A DNA stretch of 64,000 nucleotides from Cephalopachus bancanus. Its lineage: Eukaryota; Chordata; Mammalia; Primates; Tarsiidae. Position numbers and translations under genes: made by a program. Every line of letters starts with the position of its first letter. The stretch's first letter is position 1. Location: assembly GCA_027257055.1 (NCBI GenBank), contig JAPVLO010000019.1, positions 15,488,501 through 15,552,500 of the forward strand, in the 5' to 3' direction. Of the stretch, positions 11,012 through 23,556 are shown piece after piece. The notes beneath the pieces were generated by a model. It was given only the letters and a program-made list of their open reading frames with translations, was not told where the DNA came from and made no database searches.

Positions 11012-11386
11012 GTCCTCTTGTTTGCTCACTTTAATGAGGTCAGTTGTTATGTTGTAAGTTTCTCTGTGCAGAGGCCTACATAACAAGGAACCAAGGGAAG
11101 CTGCCAGCCAAAGGATGGAAACTGAGACCATTCCAACACCCTGTGAGAAACTCAGTTCTGCCAGCAATCACATGTGTGGCATTGGGAGTGGATCCTTTTG
11201 TGCTAAGCATGAGATAACTACAGCCCCAGCCGACACCTTGATTGCAGCCAGTGGGAGACCATGATGCAGAAGACCCAGCTAAACCACACCTGAATTCCTG
11301 ATGCACAAACATTGTAAGGTAATGAATGCTGTTTTAAGCCACTGAATTCTGGAGTAATTGTTATGCAGCAAAAGATAATTAATGTA
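10878..11386 (+). mobile_element. MLT1-type LTR (ERVL-MaLR)
   Basis: Sequence landmarks of mammalian MaLR LTRs appear in order: 'gatgtcatttccaaggttagattataag', a CT-rich tract (expanded here), 'ctacagccccagccgacaccttgattgcagcc', 'cctgaattcctgatgcacaa', 'tgttttaagccactgaattctgg' and the 3' end 'taattgttatgcagcaaaagataatta'. These are quoted from the sequence in short pieces, and the family pattern is from memory. It is a solitary, old LTR with no coding part. Confidence 0.85.
10956..11012 (+). repeat. (CT)n microsatellite inside the MLT1 LTR
   Basis: About 57 bp of almost pure CT dinucleotides with two CCCT interruptions. MLT1 LTRs carry a short CT-rich segment at this position, so this is probably an expansion of native LTR sequence. 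Confidence 0.95.
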
Positions 11387-11884
11387 CCATGGAGAAACCT
11401 TTCTTCTTATGCAGAGTAATTCAATAGAAACCTCCATTTTGTCATAACCCAATATTTTCACTTTATAATTTTTTTATAAGTTTTTTTAAAAACAACATGA
11501 TTTAGACACATTTTCAGAACCTTTTTATAACCCCTTTTTAACTGTACCACAAGACCACAGCCCCCTCTCTAGACCCCCGATTAAATGATTAAAGGAAAGT
11601 TCATTTATAAGATGACCAGTGGTGCCTAGCTTGACTTAAAAAGATATTTTGTTTAATTGTGTTTTTATCCTAGAAATTTGTGATTGGTAAACAGAAAAAA
11701 ACAGGATCAATTATCTGTAGAAACCAAAGTAAAGAAAGTGTGATGTGTGTGTAGGTATGTGTGTGAGAAAGAGAGAGAAAGAAAGGCTGGCAATAAACAT
11801 CCATGGGCATTCCAATGTGGAGACCATGAAATACAAAGACAAATAAACTAGCTGGTATATACATAGAGAAAAGATTGGAGCAGA
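11387..11884. other. No recognised gene
   Basis: AT-rich sequence with a short GT-rich patch near 11740-11765 and a purine patch (gagaaagagagagaaagaaagg) directly before the next L1 tail. No domain or RNA gene seen. Confidence 0.5.
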
Positions 11885-11898
11885 TGAGAAAAAAAAAG

Positions 11899-12180
11899 GC
11901 TATAATACTGAGTGATCTTTCACAGAAACAGAGAACTGGGTATCACATGTTCTCACTCATAAGTGAACCTTGAACAACTATCCTAATACTATAAGAAAAG
12001 GATTGACAGTAGCCAGAAACTGAGGGGCGTGTGGAGGGGGAACAGGGAGATGGGATTGGCAGTAGTGGGAAACCTGGGAAGGGGGGGCATACCTCATCAA
12101 CAAGGGTAACTGCACAATGAATATTTGTATGCCTAACCCTGAATTGTACATCACAATTTTTTTTAAAAAGGCATATGGTC
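11899..12180 (+). mobile_element. 5'-truncated L1 3' end
   Basis: The last ORF2 codons and the 3' UTR of a young L1 (matching the ends at 30180-30430 and 40390-40660), finishing in an A-rich tail. The flanks carry a 14-bp duplication, tgagaaaaaaaaag, at 11885-11898 and 12181-12194. A simple 280-bp truncated insertion. Confidence 0.92.
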
Positions 12181-12194
12181 TGAGAAAAAAAAAG

Positions 12195-12631
12195 AGATGA
12201 AATGATAAACTGGCGAACTGTCATGGTTTCTCATGGCTGTCTATCAGACCAGCTGTATGATAGATAGTTCCTGTCATTAATAATCTTACCTCTGAGGTTG
12301 CTTCAGTCAGTATCTTTTGCCTGTGACTGGAAGAACCCTGACTGCTATAGATAGCTCCCACATGCAAAAATTCTCATACTCCTTTGAGATTTTAAATCTC
12401 CATTAAATTGTACAAACAAGTTTAAACCCATTAAAATGCACATAAAGCTAGTGAGTTGAGTGTCTAGAATTGATCTAAGATGGGCTCATAATGTTAAGGA
12501 GTTAGGATAAAGTATTGTGTTATTGAAAATATTCTGGTTTAGGATCAAGGAATGGTTCTAAATGGTCCAAGGGATTCTTCCCTGCCATTCATCCCTGCCT
12601 TTTCTAGCAAAGTTCGAAAGAAGTTCTGTGT
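12195..12631. other. No recognised gene
   Basis: Unremarkable single-copy-looking sequence between an L1 tail and an Alu. No ORF with a recognisable domain. Confidence 0.5.
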
Positions 12632-12644
12632 AAAGAATAATAGC

Positions 12645-12971
12645 TGACTGGGCTCAGTGGCTTGGCCTGTAATCCCAGCACTTTGGGAGGCCAAGGCAAG
12701 TGGACTGCCTGAGCCTGCAGGTTTGAGACCAACCCGAGCAACTTGGCGAGACCTTTTCTCTACAATAAATCAAAAATTAGCTGGGCATGGTAGCATGCAT
12801 CTGTGTACCTTACAGATTAGATTGGGGCTTTGGGAACCAGCTGCTGGCTACTTGGAAGGCTGAGGGGGAAGGATCGCCAGAGCCCAGCAGGTCGACACTG
12901 GGGTGGCGGTGAGCATACCACTCCCCTCCAGCCTGGGCAATGGAGTGAGACTCTGATTCAAAAAAAAAAAA
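12645..12971 (+). mobile_element. Alu SINE with an internal extra segment
   Basis: Plus-strand Alu, about 327 bp, flanked by near-identical target duplications (aaagaataatagc near 12632-12644; aaagaataacagc near 12972-12984). The right arm has about 45 extra bases near 12805-12848, inserted between 'gcatgcatctgtgtacc' and 'tacttggaaggctgagg'. The left arm retains the ancestral 'cagcactttggg' and the undeleted 'caacttggcgag'. Confidence 0.9.
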
Positions 12972-12984
12972 AAAAGAATAACAG

Positions 12985-13329
12985 CCAAATGGGAAGCAAA
13001 AATCTATTAGTAGTTGGATAAAGTGCTGGTATACCAACAGTGTCTTGGCAAAGCTTAAATTAAAACACATAGTTTAGGCTCAAACTCTAATAGAGATATT
13101 ATTCTCCCTAAGACTCCACATCACAGAATCAGCACAAATAAATAGGTTGTTGGAAAAGAGGGAGAAAGAAAAACGGCCAGGCCCCCAGAGAATCTGAGCT
13201 ACTTATTCACCAAACTGTCCAGAATGGAAAAGGAAGAAATGGCCCACCTGTTCAAAAAAGCAGGTCTGGCTCATGTTCATTTATATGATGGGAGCAAGAT
13301 GGCAGGAAGCTGGGGCTGAGTGGGACAGT
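12985..13329. other. No recognised gene
   Basis: Sequence between the Alu and a MIR element. No recognisable coding or RNA feature. Confidence 0.45.
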
Positions 13330-13575
13330 ATAACAGAGCACAGCACAGTGATGACCTGAAAAGGCTCTAAAACTGACTGCCTTGGTTCAAACCCCAGTGC
13401 TGCCACTTAATTAATTCCAGGGGAGTTGAAAACCCTCTGAGTCTCCTTTTCCCCATCTGAAAATGGAACAAATAATAACATCTCATTTGGAATGCTGTGA
13501 GTCTTAAATGAGTTAATATATGTAAAGTTTTTAAAGTAGCAATTAAGTGCTTGATAAATTTTAGTTGCTGTTAGA
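13330..13575 (+). mobile_element. MIR SINE, near full length
   Basis: Shows the MIR order: 'ctgccttggttcaaaccccagtgctgccactta' (B-box region), 'tccttttccccatctgaaaatgg', 'cttaaatgagttaatatatgtaaag' and 'gcttgataaattttagttg'. MIR is an ancient tRNA-derived SINE shared across mammals. Heavily diverged, as expected. Confidence 0.8.
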
Positions 13576-15384
13576 AAAAAGTGCTTGAGACACAGCTTGT
13601 ACCTTTTCATACAAAGAGACTCTATTCACCAGCAAACTTTCACTAAAATCTCATCAATCATAAAGGAAGTTTTTCCTAAGGAGGGAGTTAGAATAAAAAA
13701 AAACAGATGTGGGCCTGGCAGGCAGGAGGAGGGCCATGACCTCCATAGACTGACATAGCGTGATGTTCTGGGCTCTGAAAGCTTTGACTATCTGTCTGGT
13801 AGATCTCAGGGGAAAAAGATGAAGTCAGAATACAGGATTCAAGGAAGCTTTAAAAAGTAGTATAGCCCTTCCCAGGATTCTGATTATCCTCAGGTCACCA
13901 AGAAACTGTGAGCCCTGTCTAGTAGGTGAACAGAAAAAAGGACTGCTGGAAACTCAGAGAAATGTTCTAAAGCAAAAAATAACCTTTTAGGAATTTTAGA
14001 CAAGTCTTGCCTCTAAAGAAAGCATTCTTTATAAATAAGAATTGTCCTTCCCAAGACATCATTTCCATTGAAATAGCCTGTACATTAGAGAGAACACAAT
14101 CTTCCCAAGTAAAAATATGTCTCTTCTCCCCACATTTCTCTTATTTGGGAGTGAGTGGGTAGCTCTGTTCTGAAAGAAAAACGAAAAAGGAAAACATACC
14201 CACTTCCCTTCTCAAACACCTCTACAAAACAGGAACAATTACAATAGCCCCAATTTTACTACACTCTCGTGACTTGGTACAAGTGTTAAGCAAGAATTAG
14301 ACAAAAAAAGAAAGAAAAAGAAACCCCCCCATTACGCAAAAACTTGGCATGGTGACATTGACTATGATAAAATGTCTAACTCAAGGAATCAGCAGCTTAC
14401 TTTAGCATTCTTCTTTTAAATTGCCATGTTTCTTAGTTATGTGTTTCACTTAACACAGTGTCAACCATGAGGGGTGTGTGTGTGTCTTCTTTCAGCTGAA
14501 TCTACCTGTTCCTTTGAGAATAACAACCTGGAATGCCACAGAGCTATCCTGCTCTTGATTCTTTTACAAGAATGTGGGGGCAAGGTATGGCATAGAACAG
14601 TCTTTTCTAATAAATTGGCATTAGAAGTTGCTTGTTTTTATTCTGATTATTTGTTTGTCATTGGTTCCCAAATTGAGTTGGATTAAGAATCAGGCCAGGC
14701 AGCTGGTCCCCAAAAACCCAATCTAATCTGTAAGGCATACTTTTTAAAGCACAAGAAATAGATTAAAAAGGAAGAAAAATACATTTTTCCAAACTCCTTT
14801 CAGGGAGAAGAATATGTGATTGGAAGGGATAACTTAATAATCTAGAAGGGGTAGAGGGTAAATGATGAAAGCCCCAGAGTGCAAACCTTTTCCAAGAATA
14901 TGGTCAGAGTAATTCAAGGGCTTTTTATTATGCTGGACAGGATATGAGTTGGGAGCCAGAGCTGCACTGCTTCTATGTAGAGCAGCTGCTTAGAGCAGAA
15001 ACTGAGCCTTTTTCACCCTTCCCTCAAGTTTATCTTCTAATAAATATGATATAAGTATCTAAAGGAGTTCCAAATTATTAACCTGCCCAACTACCTATGC
15101 CTCAGCCTATGCAGAACAACTTCATTGCTCTCAAATGCTGCAGCAAAATCCCCCAAAAATTCAAAATTTCAGCTTAAATTTACTAATTTAAACATAAACG
15201 TGTGTTCTTTTCACAGTACTTTTAGGAAAGAGGAGACAATCATGAAATTAACCAAACAATATCTGTTCACAAGGATGTGGGCTGGATAAGAATGCATGTT
15301 TAAACTTTAATGAGTCAAAAGACTTCTCTACCTCCAATACATGTGTTTGCTGAAACATTTGGATTTCTCTTCAGTCAACAGTGA
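13576..15384. other. Apparently unique intergenic sequence
   Basis: About 1.8 kb without a repeat I recognise. The longest ORF (14474-14686, 70 codons) begins with a GT-rich stretch and has no domain. Poly-purine patches occur near 14305-14325. No RNA gene seen. Confidence 0.5.
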
Positions 15385-15639
15385 CGAGGTGACATCAGCA
15401 AGATGATGGACTAGGATTATGGAGTGCTACCTGCACATGAAAATACCTTCACAGAAGCTAAGAAATCTAGGCAAGAGATGCTAACACCTGGGGGTAACAC
15501 ACAGAAATAAGAAAAGATGCAGTTAAGGGGGTAGAAAGGGCAGTTTCATTTTATACATGTCACCCCTCCCCAAGGTCTGCATTTATGGTATGGAGAGAGA
15601 TAATCTCTGCATTAGAGCCAGAGAAGAAAGTGAGCACCT

Positions 15640-16160
15640 GATTTTGCCATGGACCCCAGCACCAGGCCCACCCCAGTTAAACCCAGTGTCAGGCCAGGTC
15701 CTCTGGCCCCAGAATCTATGCCAGTACCCATTGTTCAGTTTTCTGGCTTGCTCCAGAGTCAGCGGGGCCCTACAGTTCCAAGTTTCAGGACATCCATGAC
15801 TCTAGGCTCCAGGGTGGCTGTATAGCTGTTAGCCATAGTGACTTCAGACACCAGACTGACCCCCACGGCTCCAGGATACAGGCCCACACCAGATTGCAAA
15901 TGAACTCCAGCAGTAGGCCATACTCCACATCCCCATGACAGCCCCACAGTCCCAGGCTCCAGGCTAGTCCCAATGGCTCCAGAATACAGATCCAACCCAA
16001 TGTCATACTGGCCCCAGTGGACACCAGAGCCAGATTGGGACCTTTGGGCCCAGAACTCAGGCCTTCCCCAGTGAGCCCAATATCCAGACTGGCTCCTGTG
16101 GACCTAGCACCAGGCATGCTTACTTTCTGATCCAGGCACCAGGCCAGCTTATCCAAGGAC
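15640..16160 (+). repeat. Imperfect tandem repeats in the old L1 5' UTR
   Basis: A recurring unit with the theme 'ggctccaggatacaggcccac / agactggctcc' appears at least six to eight times with heavy variation (for example near 15790, 15868, 15945, 15975 and 16085). Repeated 5' UTR units are known for L1 families. The open frames here (15759-15995 and 15785-16156, minus) are by-products of the low-stop repeat sequence. Confidence 0.65.
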
Positions 16161-16802
16161 TCTGGCAGTAAGACTACCCACAGACCATGTTAGACAAACC
16201 GCCCTGAATCTCTGGATTCAGAAGTGGGTTGACTTCTCTCTGTAAAGAGCTTTCACTGCTTAATCTAATCAGTAAATACAGGAATAGGTGTCTACTTTTC
16301 AAATGCACAGACACCAATTCATAGTCAAGAGAATCACAAATAATCAGGAAATTATGATACCACCAAAGGAAAAAAGTAAAATCTAGCAACTTACTATGAA
16401 CTGTCTGACAAAGAATTCAAAATAATGATCTTAAAGAGGTTCACTAGGCTACAAGAGAACACAAATAAATAAACAAAAAAAATCAGAAAAACAACACATG
16501 AACAACATAAGTTGCTCAACAACCATTAAATAAAGAAAGGTAAACAAGTTCTGGAGCTGAAGAGCACAATGACTAAACTGAAAAATTCCTTAAACAGCTT
16601 CAATGGCAGATGCAATCATTTGCCTGCCTGCAAGGTGATTTGAGATTATTCACTCAGAGGAACAAAAAGATAAAATAATTGTAAAGAGTGAAGAAAGCCT
16701 ACAGGATGTATAGAACAACACCAACTGAACCAATATATGCACATGGCAGTCCCAAAAGGAACAGAGAAAGAAAAAGTGGTAGAAAGTTTATTTTTAAAAG
16801 TA

Positions 16803-17085
16803 GTAAACTGTGTGGAGTGGCTCATGCCTGTAATTCCAGCACTTTGAGAGCCCAAGATTGCTTGAACTCAAAAGTTCAAGACTGGGCTAGGCAACATAGT
16901 AAAGAATAAAAATATTATTTGGTTGTGGTGGTGCACACTTTTATTCCCAGCTACTTGGGAGACTGAAGTGGAAGTATTGCCTGAGCCCAGGAAGTTGAGA
17001 CTGCAGTGAGCCATGAGCCATGCCACTGTACTCCAGCCTGGGTGACAGAGTGAGATCCTGTCTCAAAAAAAAAAAAAAAAAAAAG
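16803..17085 (+). mobile_element. Alu SINE, oldest type in the window
   Basis: AluJ-like dimer with standard right-arm text (gaggctgcagtgagccatg equivalent, 'ctccagcctgggtgacagagtgag') and a 20-A tail. It lacks the derived right arm of the other Alus and has no obvious target duplication. Probably among the first insertions into the old L1. Confidence 0.9.
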
Positions 17086-17113
17086 AAGAATAGAAAAGAA
17101 AAATACATAATGA

Positions 17114-17409
17114 GCCAGGCTCGGTGGTTCAGCCTGTAATCTCATGCCTTTGGGAGGCCGAGGTGAGTGGATTGCCTGAGCCCGTGGGTTCAAGACCGGC
17201 CTTGGCAACTTGGCGAGACCTCATCTCTACAATAAATCAAAAATTAGCTGGGCGTGGTAGCACTTGCCTGTAGTTCCAGCTACTTGGAAGGCTGAGGCGG
17301 AAGGATCGCCGGAGCCCCCAGCAGGTCGAGGCTGCGGTGGCCAGGAGCGGCCACTGCACTCCAGTCTGGGCGACAGAGTGAGACTCCAACTCAAAAAAAA
17401 AAAAAGAAA
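17114..17409 (+). mobile_element. Alu SINE, intermediate subfamily
   Basis: Full Alu between perfect 16-bp duplications, gaaaaatacataatga, at 17098-17113 and 17410-17425. It has GCCTTTGGG in the left arm but keeps the ACTTG that the youngest copies have lost, so it sits between the two states. Confidence 0.96.
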
Positions 17410-18407
17410 GAAAAATACATAATGACCAAAAAAACCCTTTCTAAACACAGAGAGTGTAAAGAACATGCAGGTTTATGAAGAACAAAGGACCACAAAGAGG
17501 TTACACAAAAAGGCACCTAACCAAAAGACATTATAATTAAATTCTCTAAAGTCAAAAACAAAGAGAGAATTTTTAAAACAGCAAAGAAAACTTATCACAC
17601 ACACAGGATCCTCTAAGAGACAATCAGTGGATTTCTTAACGGAAAGAAAACTTCCAGTATAGGAGAGAGTGGAATGATATATTCAAAGTAATATAAGAAA
17701 AAGGAAAAAAAAAAACAAAAACCCTGCCACACAAGAATACTGTACCTAGCAAACCTGTCCTTCAGAAATAAAGATTTAAGAACTTTCCTTGACAAACAAA
17801 ATCCATACAAGTTCAGGACTGCTAGACTTGCTGTACAAGAAATGCTAAAGGGAATTATTCAAGTTGAAACAAAAGGATGCTAAATAACAACAATAAATGG
17901 ATCAAAGCATAAAATTCACAGTAAATGTAAAAATACAGACAAACAGAATACTTTAACACTTTAATGGTGGTACGTAAATCACCTTTAACTCCAACATAAA
18001 TGTTAAAAGGCAAAAGTCCAAAAATAACTATAACTACAACAATTTTTAAAAAAAGATGTGGGGTACCATTCAGGGTTAGGTATACAAATGTTCATTATGC
18101 AGGTACCCTTGTTGATGAAGTGTGCCCCTCCAACCCCCGGTAGTTTCCCTCACCTACCAATCCCACCCCCCTCTCCTGGCAGTCTCCCATTGCCAATCCC
18201 TTTCTACCGGCAATCCCTTTCTTATAGTATTATGATAATTATTCAAGGTCCGCTTATCAGTGAGGACATATGGTACTCTATTCTTTGTTTCTGTGAGAGA
18301 TTACTGAGTATGATAGACTCTAAATCCATCCAAGTTGCTGCAAAGTCCATATGTTTGTCCCTCTTTATGGTTGCATAATATTCCATTGTATATATGTACC
18401 ACATTTT

Positions 18408-18689
18408 TTTTTTTTGAGTTGGAGTCTCACTCTGTCGCCTGGACTGGAGTGCAGTGGCCACTCCTGGCCACTGCAGCCTCGCCTGCTGGGATCCAGCAAT
18501 CCTTCCGCCTCAGCCTTCCGAATAGCCGGAATTACAGGCATGCGCTACCACGCCCGGCTAATTTTTTTGATTTATTGTAGAGATTAGGTCTCACTGCCCA
18601 GGTGGGTCTCGAACCCGCGGGCTCAGGCAATCCACTCACCTCAGCCTCCCAAAGGCGCGGGATTACAGGCTGAGCCACCGAGCCCAGTT
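18408..18689 (-). mobile_element. Alu SINE, young subfamily
   Basis: Reverse-complemented Alu with both derived markers (cccaaaggcgcggg; shortened cactgcccagg). Perfect 15-bp duplications, tatgtaccacatttt, lie at 18393-18407 and 18690-18704 in L1 sequence. Confidence 0.96.
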
Positions 18690-18699
18690 TATGTACCAC

Positions 18700-19503
18700 A
18701 TTTTAAAAAATCGAGTCTCGATGGGCAGCATGATTGGTTCCATGTTTTTCCTGTTGTGAATAGAGCTGCAACAAACATGCATATGCAGATATGTACTTTT
18801 TTGTAGAATGACTTGCGTTCCCAATAGGGTGATTGCTGGGTCATATGGAAGGTCAATTTCTAGTTCTTTCAGAAATCACCATACTGTCTTCCAAAGAGGT
18901 TGCACTAGTTTGCATTCCCACCAGCAGCATAGAAGCGTCCCTTTTATTCCACATCCTCACCAGGATCTGTTGTTGTTTGTTTTATTAATGATGGCCTTTC
19001 TTACTGGGGTTAGGTGGTATCTCAATGTGGTTTTGATTTGCATTTCTCTGATTAGTGAGGCTGAGCACTTTTTCCTGTGTCTGTTGGCCCATATATCTTC
19101 TTTTGAGAAATGTCTATTTATGTCTTATGCCCACTTTTTAATGGGGCTGTTTGTTTTTTCCTTTTGGGGCATTTGAGTTCCTTATAGATCCTAGATGTTA
19201 GGCCTTTGTTAGATATACAGTGGCAAACATTTTTCCCCATTCTGTGGTCTGTTTCTCTGCTCTCTTGATGGTTTCTTTTGCTTTGCAGAAGCTCGTCAGC
19301 TTAATGAGGTCCAACTTGTCTATCTTATCTCTTATGGCATGGGCACTTCGGGTTTTGATCAGGAATTGGTTGCCAGTTCCAATTTTCATAAGGGTGTCTC
19401 CAGCATTTTCTAAGATCCTTATAGTTTGAGGTTTTATGTTTAGGTCTTTGATACATTTAGAGTTAATTTTTGTGTATGTTGGTAGATAGGGGTCCTGTTT
19501 CAA
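18700..19503 (-). pseudogene. L1 ORF2 C-terminal remnant
   Basis: The minus-strand frame at 19198-19503 reads [19 protein letters not shown] and similar, the L1 ORF2 region downstream of the reverse transcriptase. Further ORF2 homology (tract around MLARMWNK-type spacing, 'gtctttcaaagaggtt' complement) runs down to about 18700 in broken frames. It contains neither endonuclease nor RT catalytic parts, having been lost through 5' truncation. Confidence 0.85.
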
Positions 19504-20672
19504 CCTTCTGCAGGGGATCAGTCAGTTTTCCCAGCACCATTTACTGAACAGGTTCTCCCAACTCCAGTGGTTGTTGGTGGAGGCTTTGTCAAAGATGAGT
19601 TGATTGAGAAATTGAGACTTTGCTTCCAGAATATCCATCCATCTACAATAATTTAATAAGAGACACATGATTTAAAAAAGATGTAAAATGTGACATCAAC
19701 AAAAATGTGGAGAAGAGAAGTCAAGATGCAGAATTTTTGTATGAAGTACAAATTACCTTGCTATAAGATTGAAATAGACTGTTAACTATATATAAGCCTC
19801 ATAGTAAATACGAAATGGAAACCTATAGTAGATACACAAAAGATAAAGAAACCAAAGCATTCCATTACAAAATCATCAAATCACAAAGGAAAACAACGAG
19901 AAGAATAGAACAAAGAAACTACAAAACAGATAGAAAAGAATGCTACCAGTCGTTATGTGTCAATAATTACCTTGAATATAAATGAATTGAATTCTCCAAT
20001 TAAAAGGCATAGAATAGTTGACTGGATTAAAAAAAACAAACTAACTCTGTACTGTCTACAGGAAATTCACTTCACCTGTAAGACAACACACAGACCAAAC
20101 ATGAAATGATGGAAAAAATATTCCATGCAAATAGAAACCAGAAGAGACCAGATGTGGCTATACATATATCAGACAACATGGATTTTAAGTGAAAAACTAA
20201 AACTAGAGACTATAATGATAAAGGGGTCAATTTCTGAACAAGGTATAATTGTAAATATGTAAGTACTCAACATAGGAGCTCCTAAATAGATAAAAACTGA
20301 AGAGAGAAGTAGATAACAATACAATAATAGCAGGGGACTCTAATACCCCACTTTCAGCAGACAAAAAAAGATCTATTAGGAAAAATGGACTTAAATCATA
20401 TTCTAGACCAAATGGACCTCATAGACATTTACGAGCACACATAGAATATTCTTCAGGATAGATCATATGTCAGACTACAACATAGTCTTACAAATTTAAG
20501 AAGAATGAAATCATATTAAGTGTTTTTTTGCAACCACAATAGTATAAAACTGGAAATCAATAATAGGAGGAATATTGGAAAGGTCACAAATATGTGGAAG
20601 TTAAACAGTACTTTCCTGAACAACTGGTGGGTCAAAGAATAAATTAAAAGAGACATTAAGAAACATATTGAG

Positions 20673-20956
20673 CTGGGCTCGGTGGCTCAGCCTGTAATCC
20701 CGCGCCTTTGGGAGGCTGAGGTGAGTGGATTGCCTGAGCCCGCGGGTTCGAGACCCACCTGGGCAGCGAGACCTCATCTCTACAATAAATCAAAAAATCA
20801 ACCGAGTGTGGTAGCACGCGCCTGTAATTCCGGCTACTAGGAAGGCTGAGGTGGAAGGATCGCCGGAGCCCAGCAGGTCGAGGCTGCGGTGGCTGGGAGC
20901 GGCCACTGCACTCCAGTCTGGGTGACAGAGTGAGACTCCAACTCAAAAAAAAAAAA
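20673..20956 (+). mobile_element. Alu SINE, young subfamily
   Basis: Full Alu with 'cgcgcctttgggaggc' and the shortened 'gggcagcgagacc'. Perfect 14-bp duplications, agaaacatattgag, at 20659-20672 and 20957-20970. Confidence 0.96.
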
Positions 20957-22177
20957 AGAAACATATTGAGACAAAAATAAAAAGATAGCATATCAAAATT
21001 TATGGGATATAGCAAAAGCAATTCTTAGAGAAAAGTTTAAAGTGATTAATGTCTACATTAAGGGAAATAATCTAAAATAAACAACCTAAACTTATACCTC
21101 AAGTAACTACAAAAAGCAGCACAAACTATACTTGAAATCAGCAGAAGGAAGGAAATAAGGAAAATTAGAGCAATAAATGAAATAGGAATTAGAAAAAGAA
21201 AGGAAAAGATCAACATAAGTAAGAGTTGGGTTTTTGAAAAGATAAATGTCTTGCTAGACTAAGGAAAAAAGACAGGAGACACACATAAAATAAAAAATTA
21301 AAGAGGACATTATAACTAATGTCCCAGAAATATAGCTGATCATAACAAATTCCTAAGAAAAAATTATGTGCCAACAAAAGGAACAATCTTGAGAAAATGG
21401 AAATATTCCTAGTGACATGCAGTCTACCAAACCTGAATCATGAAGAAATAGAAAATATGAATAGATAAATAATGAATAAAGAGATTAAATCAGTCATAAA
21501 AAAAATCCCAACAAAGAAAAGCCAAGAATCTGGCCGCTTCAATGGTAAATTCCACCAAACTTTAATGAAGAATTAATAATAATCCTTCTCAAACTCTTCC
21601 AAAAATTGAAGAGAAGAAAACAATTCCAAACTCATTTTACATGGCCAATATTACTCTGATACCAAAACCAGACAAAGATACCATACATAAAAACAGTACA
21701 GTCTAATATCCCTGATGAACACAGATGCAAAAAATCCTCAACAAAACACTAGAAACTGAATTCAGTAGCATAATAAATGGTTCAGGAGGATTGTTTCATC
21801 CAAGGGGATGAAAGAATAATTCAACATAGGAAAATCAATCAACATAACATACCTCAGTAATAGAATGAAGGCTAGAAATCATAAGATTTCAAGGAATGCA
21901 GGACAAGCATTAAGCAAAATCAAACATTCATTTATGATAAAAACTCTCAACAAATTAAGTTAGAAGAAATGTATTTTAACAAGAAGGCTTTATATGACAT
22001 GCCCACAGCCACCTTCATAGTCAGTGCTGAAGAGCTAAAAGCCTTTTTCTAAATCAGGAACAAGAAAAAGATGCCTATTTTCAGTCATTCTAGCATAGTG
22101 CTAGAAGTCCTTGCCATAGCAATTAGGCAAGGAAAAGAGATTTAAGTCATACAAATTGAAAAGAAAAAGTAAAATTA

Positions 22178-22461
22178 GCCAGGCTCAGTAGTTCAGCCTG
22201 TAATCCGTGCCTTTGGGAGGCTGAGGTGAGTGGATTGCCTGAGCCTGTGGGTTCGAGACCTCCCTGGCCAGCGAGACCTCATCTCTACAATAAATCAAAA
22301 AATCAGCCAGGCATGGTAGCGCATGCCTGTAATTCCAGCTACTCGGAAGGCTGAGGCGGAAGGATCGCCGGAGCCCAGCAGGTCGAGGCTGCGGTGGCCG
22401 GGAGCGACCATTGCACTCCAGTCTGGGCGACAGAGTGAGACTCCAACTCAAAAAAAAAAAA
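22178..22461 (+). mobile_element. Alu SINE, young subfamily
   Basis: Full Alu with 'gtgcctttgggaggc' and the shortened 'ccagcgagacc'. It is bracketed by perfect 20-bp duplications, gaaaagaaaaagtaaaatta, at 22158-22177 and 22462-22481, among the longest and cleanest in the window. Confidence 0.97.
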
Positions 22462-22741
22462 GAAAAGAAAAAGTAAAATTATTTCTGTTTGCAGATTATG
22501 TGATCTTATAAATAGAAAACCCTAAAGACTTCAACAAAAACTTAGAACTGAAAAACGAAGTCAGTAAAGTTGCAGGATACAAAATCAACATATATAAACA
22601 GGCAGCATTTCTATACACTACCAATGAGTTATCCCAAAGAGAAATTTTTAAAAAATCATAACCACAATAGCCCCATTAAAAAAAAAAACACCTAGAGATA
22701 ATTTTTACCAAGGAGGCAAAAGATTTGTACACTGAAAATTA

Positions 22742-23084
<343 letters not shown>

Positions 23085-23503
23085 AAATTAAAGAAGACAC
23101 AAATAAATGAAAAGATAGCCCATGTTTACAGATTGGAATAATTAAGATTGTTAAAATGATCATACTACTCAGAGTAATCTACAGATTCAAAGTAATTCTC
23201 ATAAAAATCCCAATGATATTTTTCACAGAAATAGAAAAAAAAATCCTAATCTTTTTATGGAACCACAAAAGACTCTGAATAGCTACTAAGATCTTGAGGG
23301 GGAAAAAACAAAAAGCTGGGGGCATCACAATACCTGATCTCAAAATATACTACAAAGCTATCATATTCAAAACAGCATGGTACTGGGAGCAAATCAAGCA
23401 ATTGACCAACAGAACAAAATAGAGAACACAGAAATATATTTACACATTTACAATGAATTGACCTTCAACAAGTTGCCAAGAACACACAATGGAAAAACAA
23501 TAT

Positions 23504-23556
23504 GCTCTTCAATAAATGGTGTTAGAAAAGCTCTTCAATAAGCGGTGTTAGGAAAA
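23504..23556 (+). repeat. 26/27-bp tandem duplication in old L1 ORF2
   Basis: Two adjacent copies beginning gctcttcaata (23504-23529 and 23530-23556) differ at three or four positions. The old L1 has one copy of this segment in its usual sequence. The duplication lies directly before the insertion point of the younger L1. Confidence 0.85.

Larger units (their letters stand above)
18046..19642 (-). mobile_element. 5'-truncated L1, carrying an Alu
   Basis: Minus-strand L1 with its 3' UTR at the left (poly-A complement then 'gatgtggggtaccattc') and the C-terminal ORF2 region to about 19640. An Alu sits inside at 18408-18689. Flanking near-duplicates ctacaacaattt (18034-18045) and ctacaataattt (19643-19654) mark the insertion into the old L1. 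Confidence 0.9.

Noticed and set aside
15759..16156. Overlapping minus-strand ORFs with repeated glycine and leucine motifs
   Set aside because: They are antisense to imperfect tandem repeats of an old L1 5' UTR, which happen to lack stops.
20656..21021. Several ORFs with repeated 'SLTLSPRLECSGRS' text (also near 17227, 22185 and 10138)
   Set aside because: All are translations of Alu complements, not a protein family.
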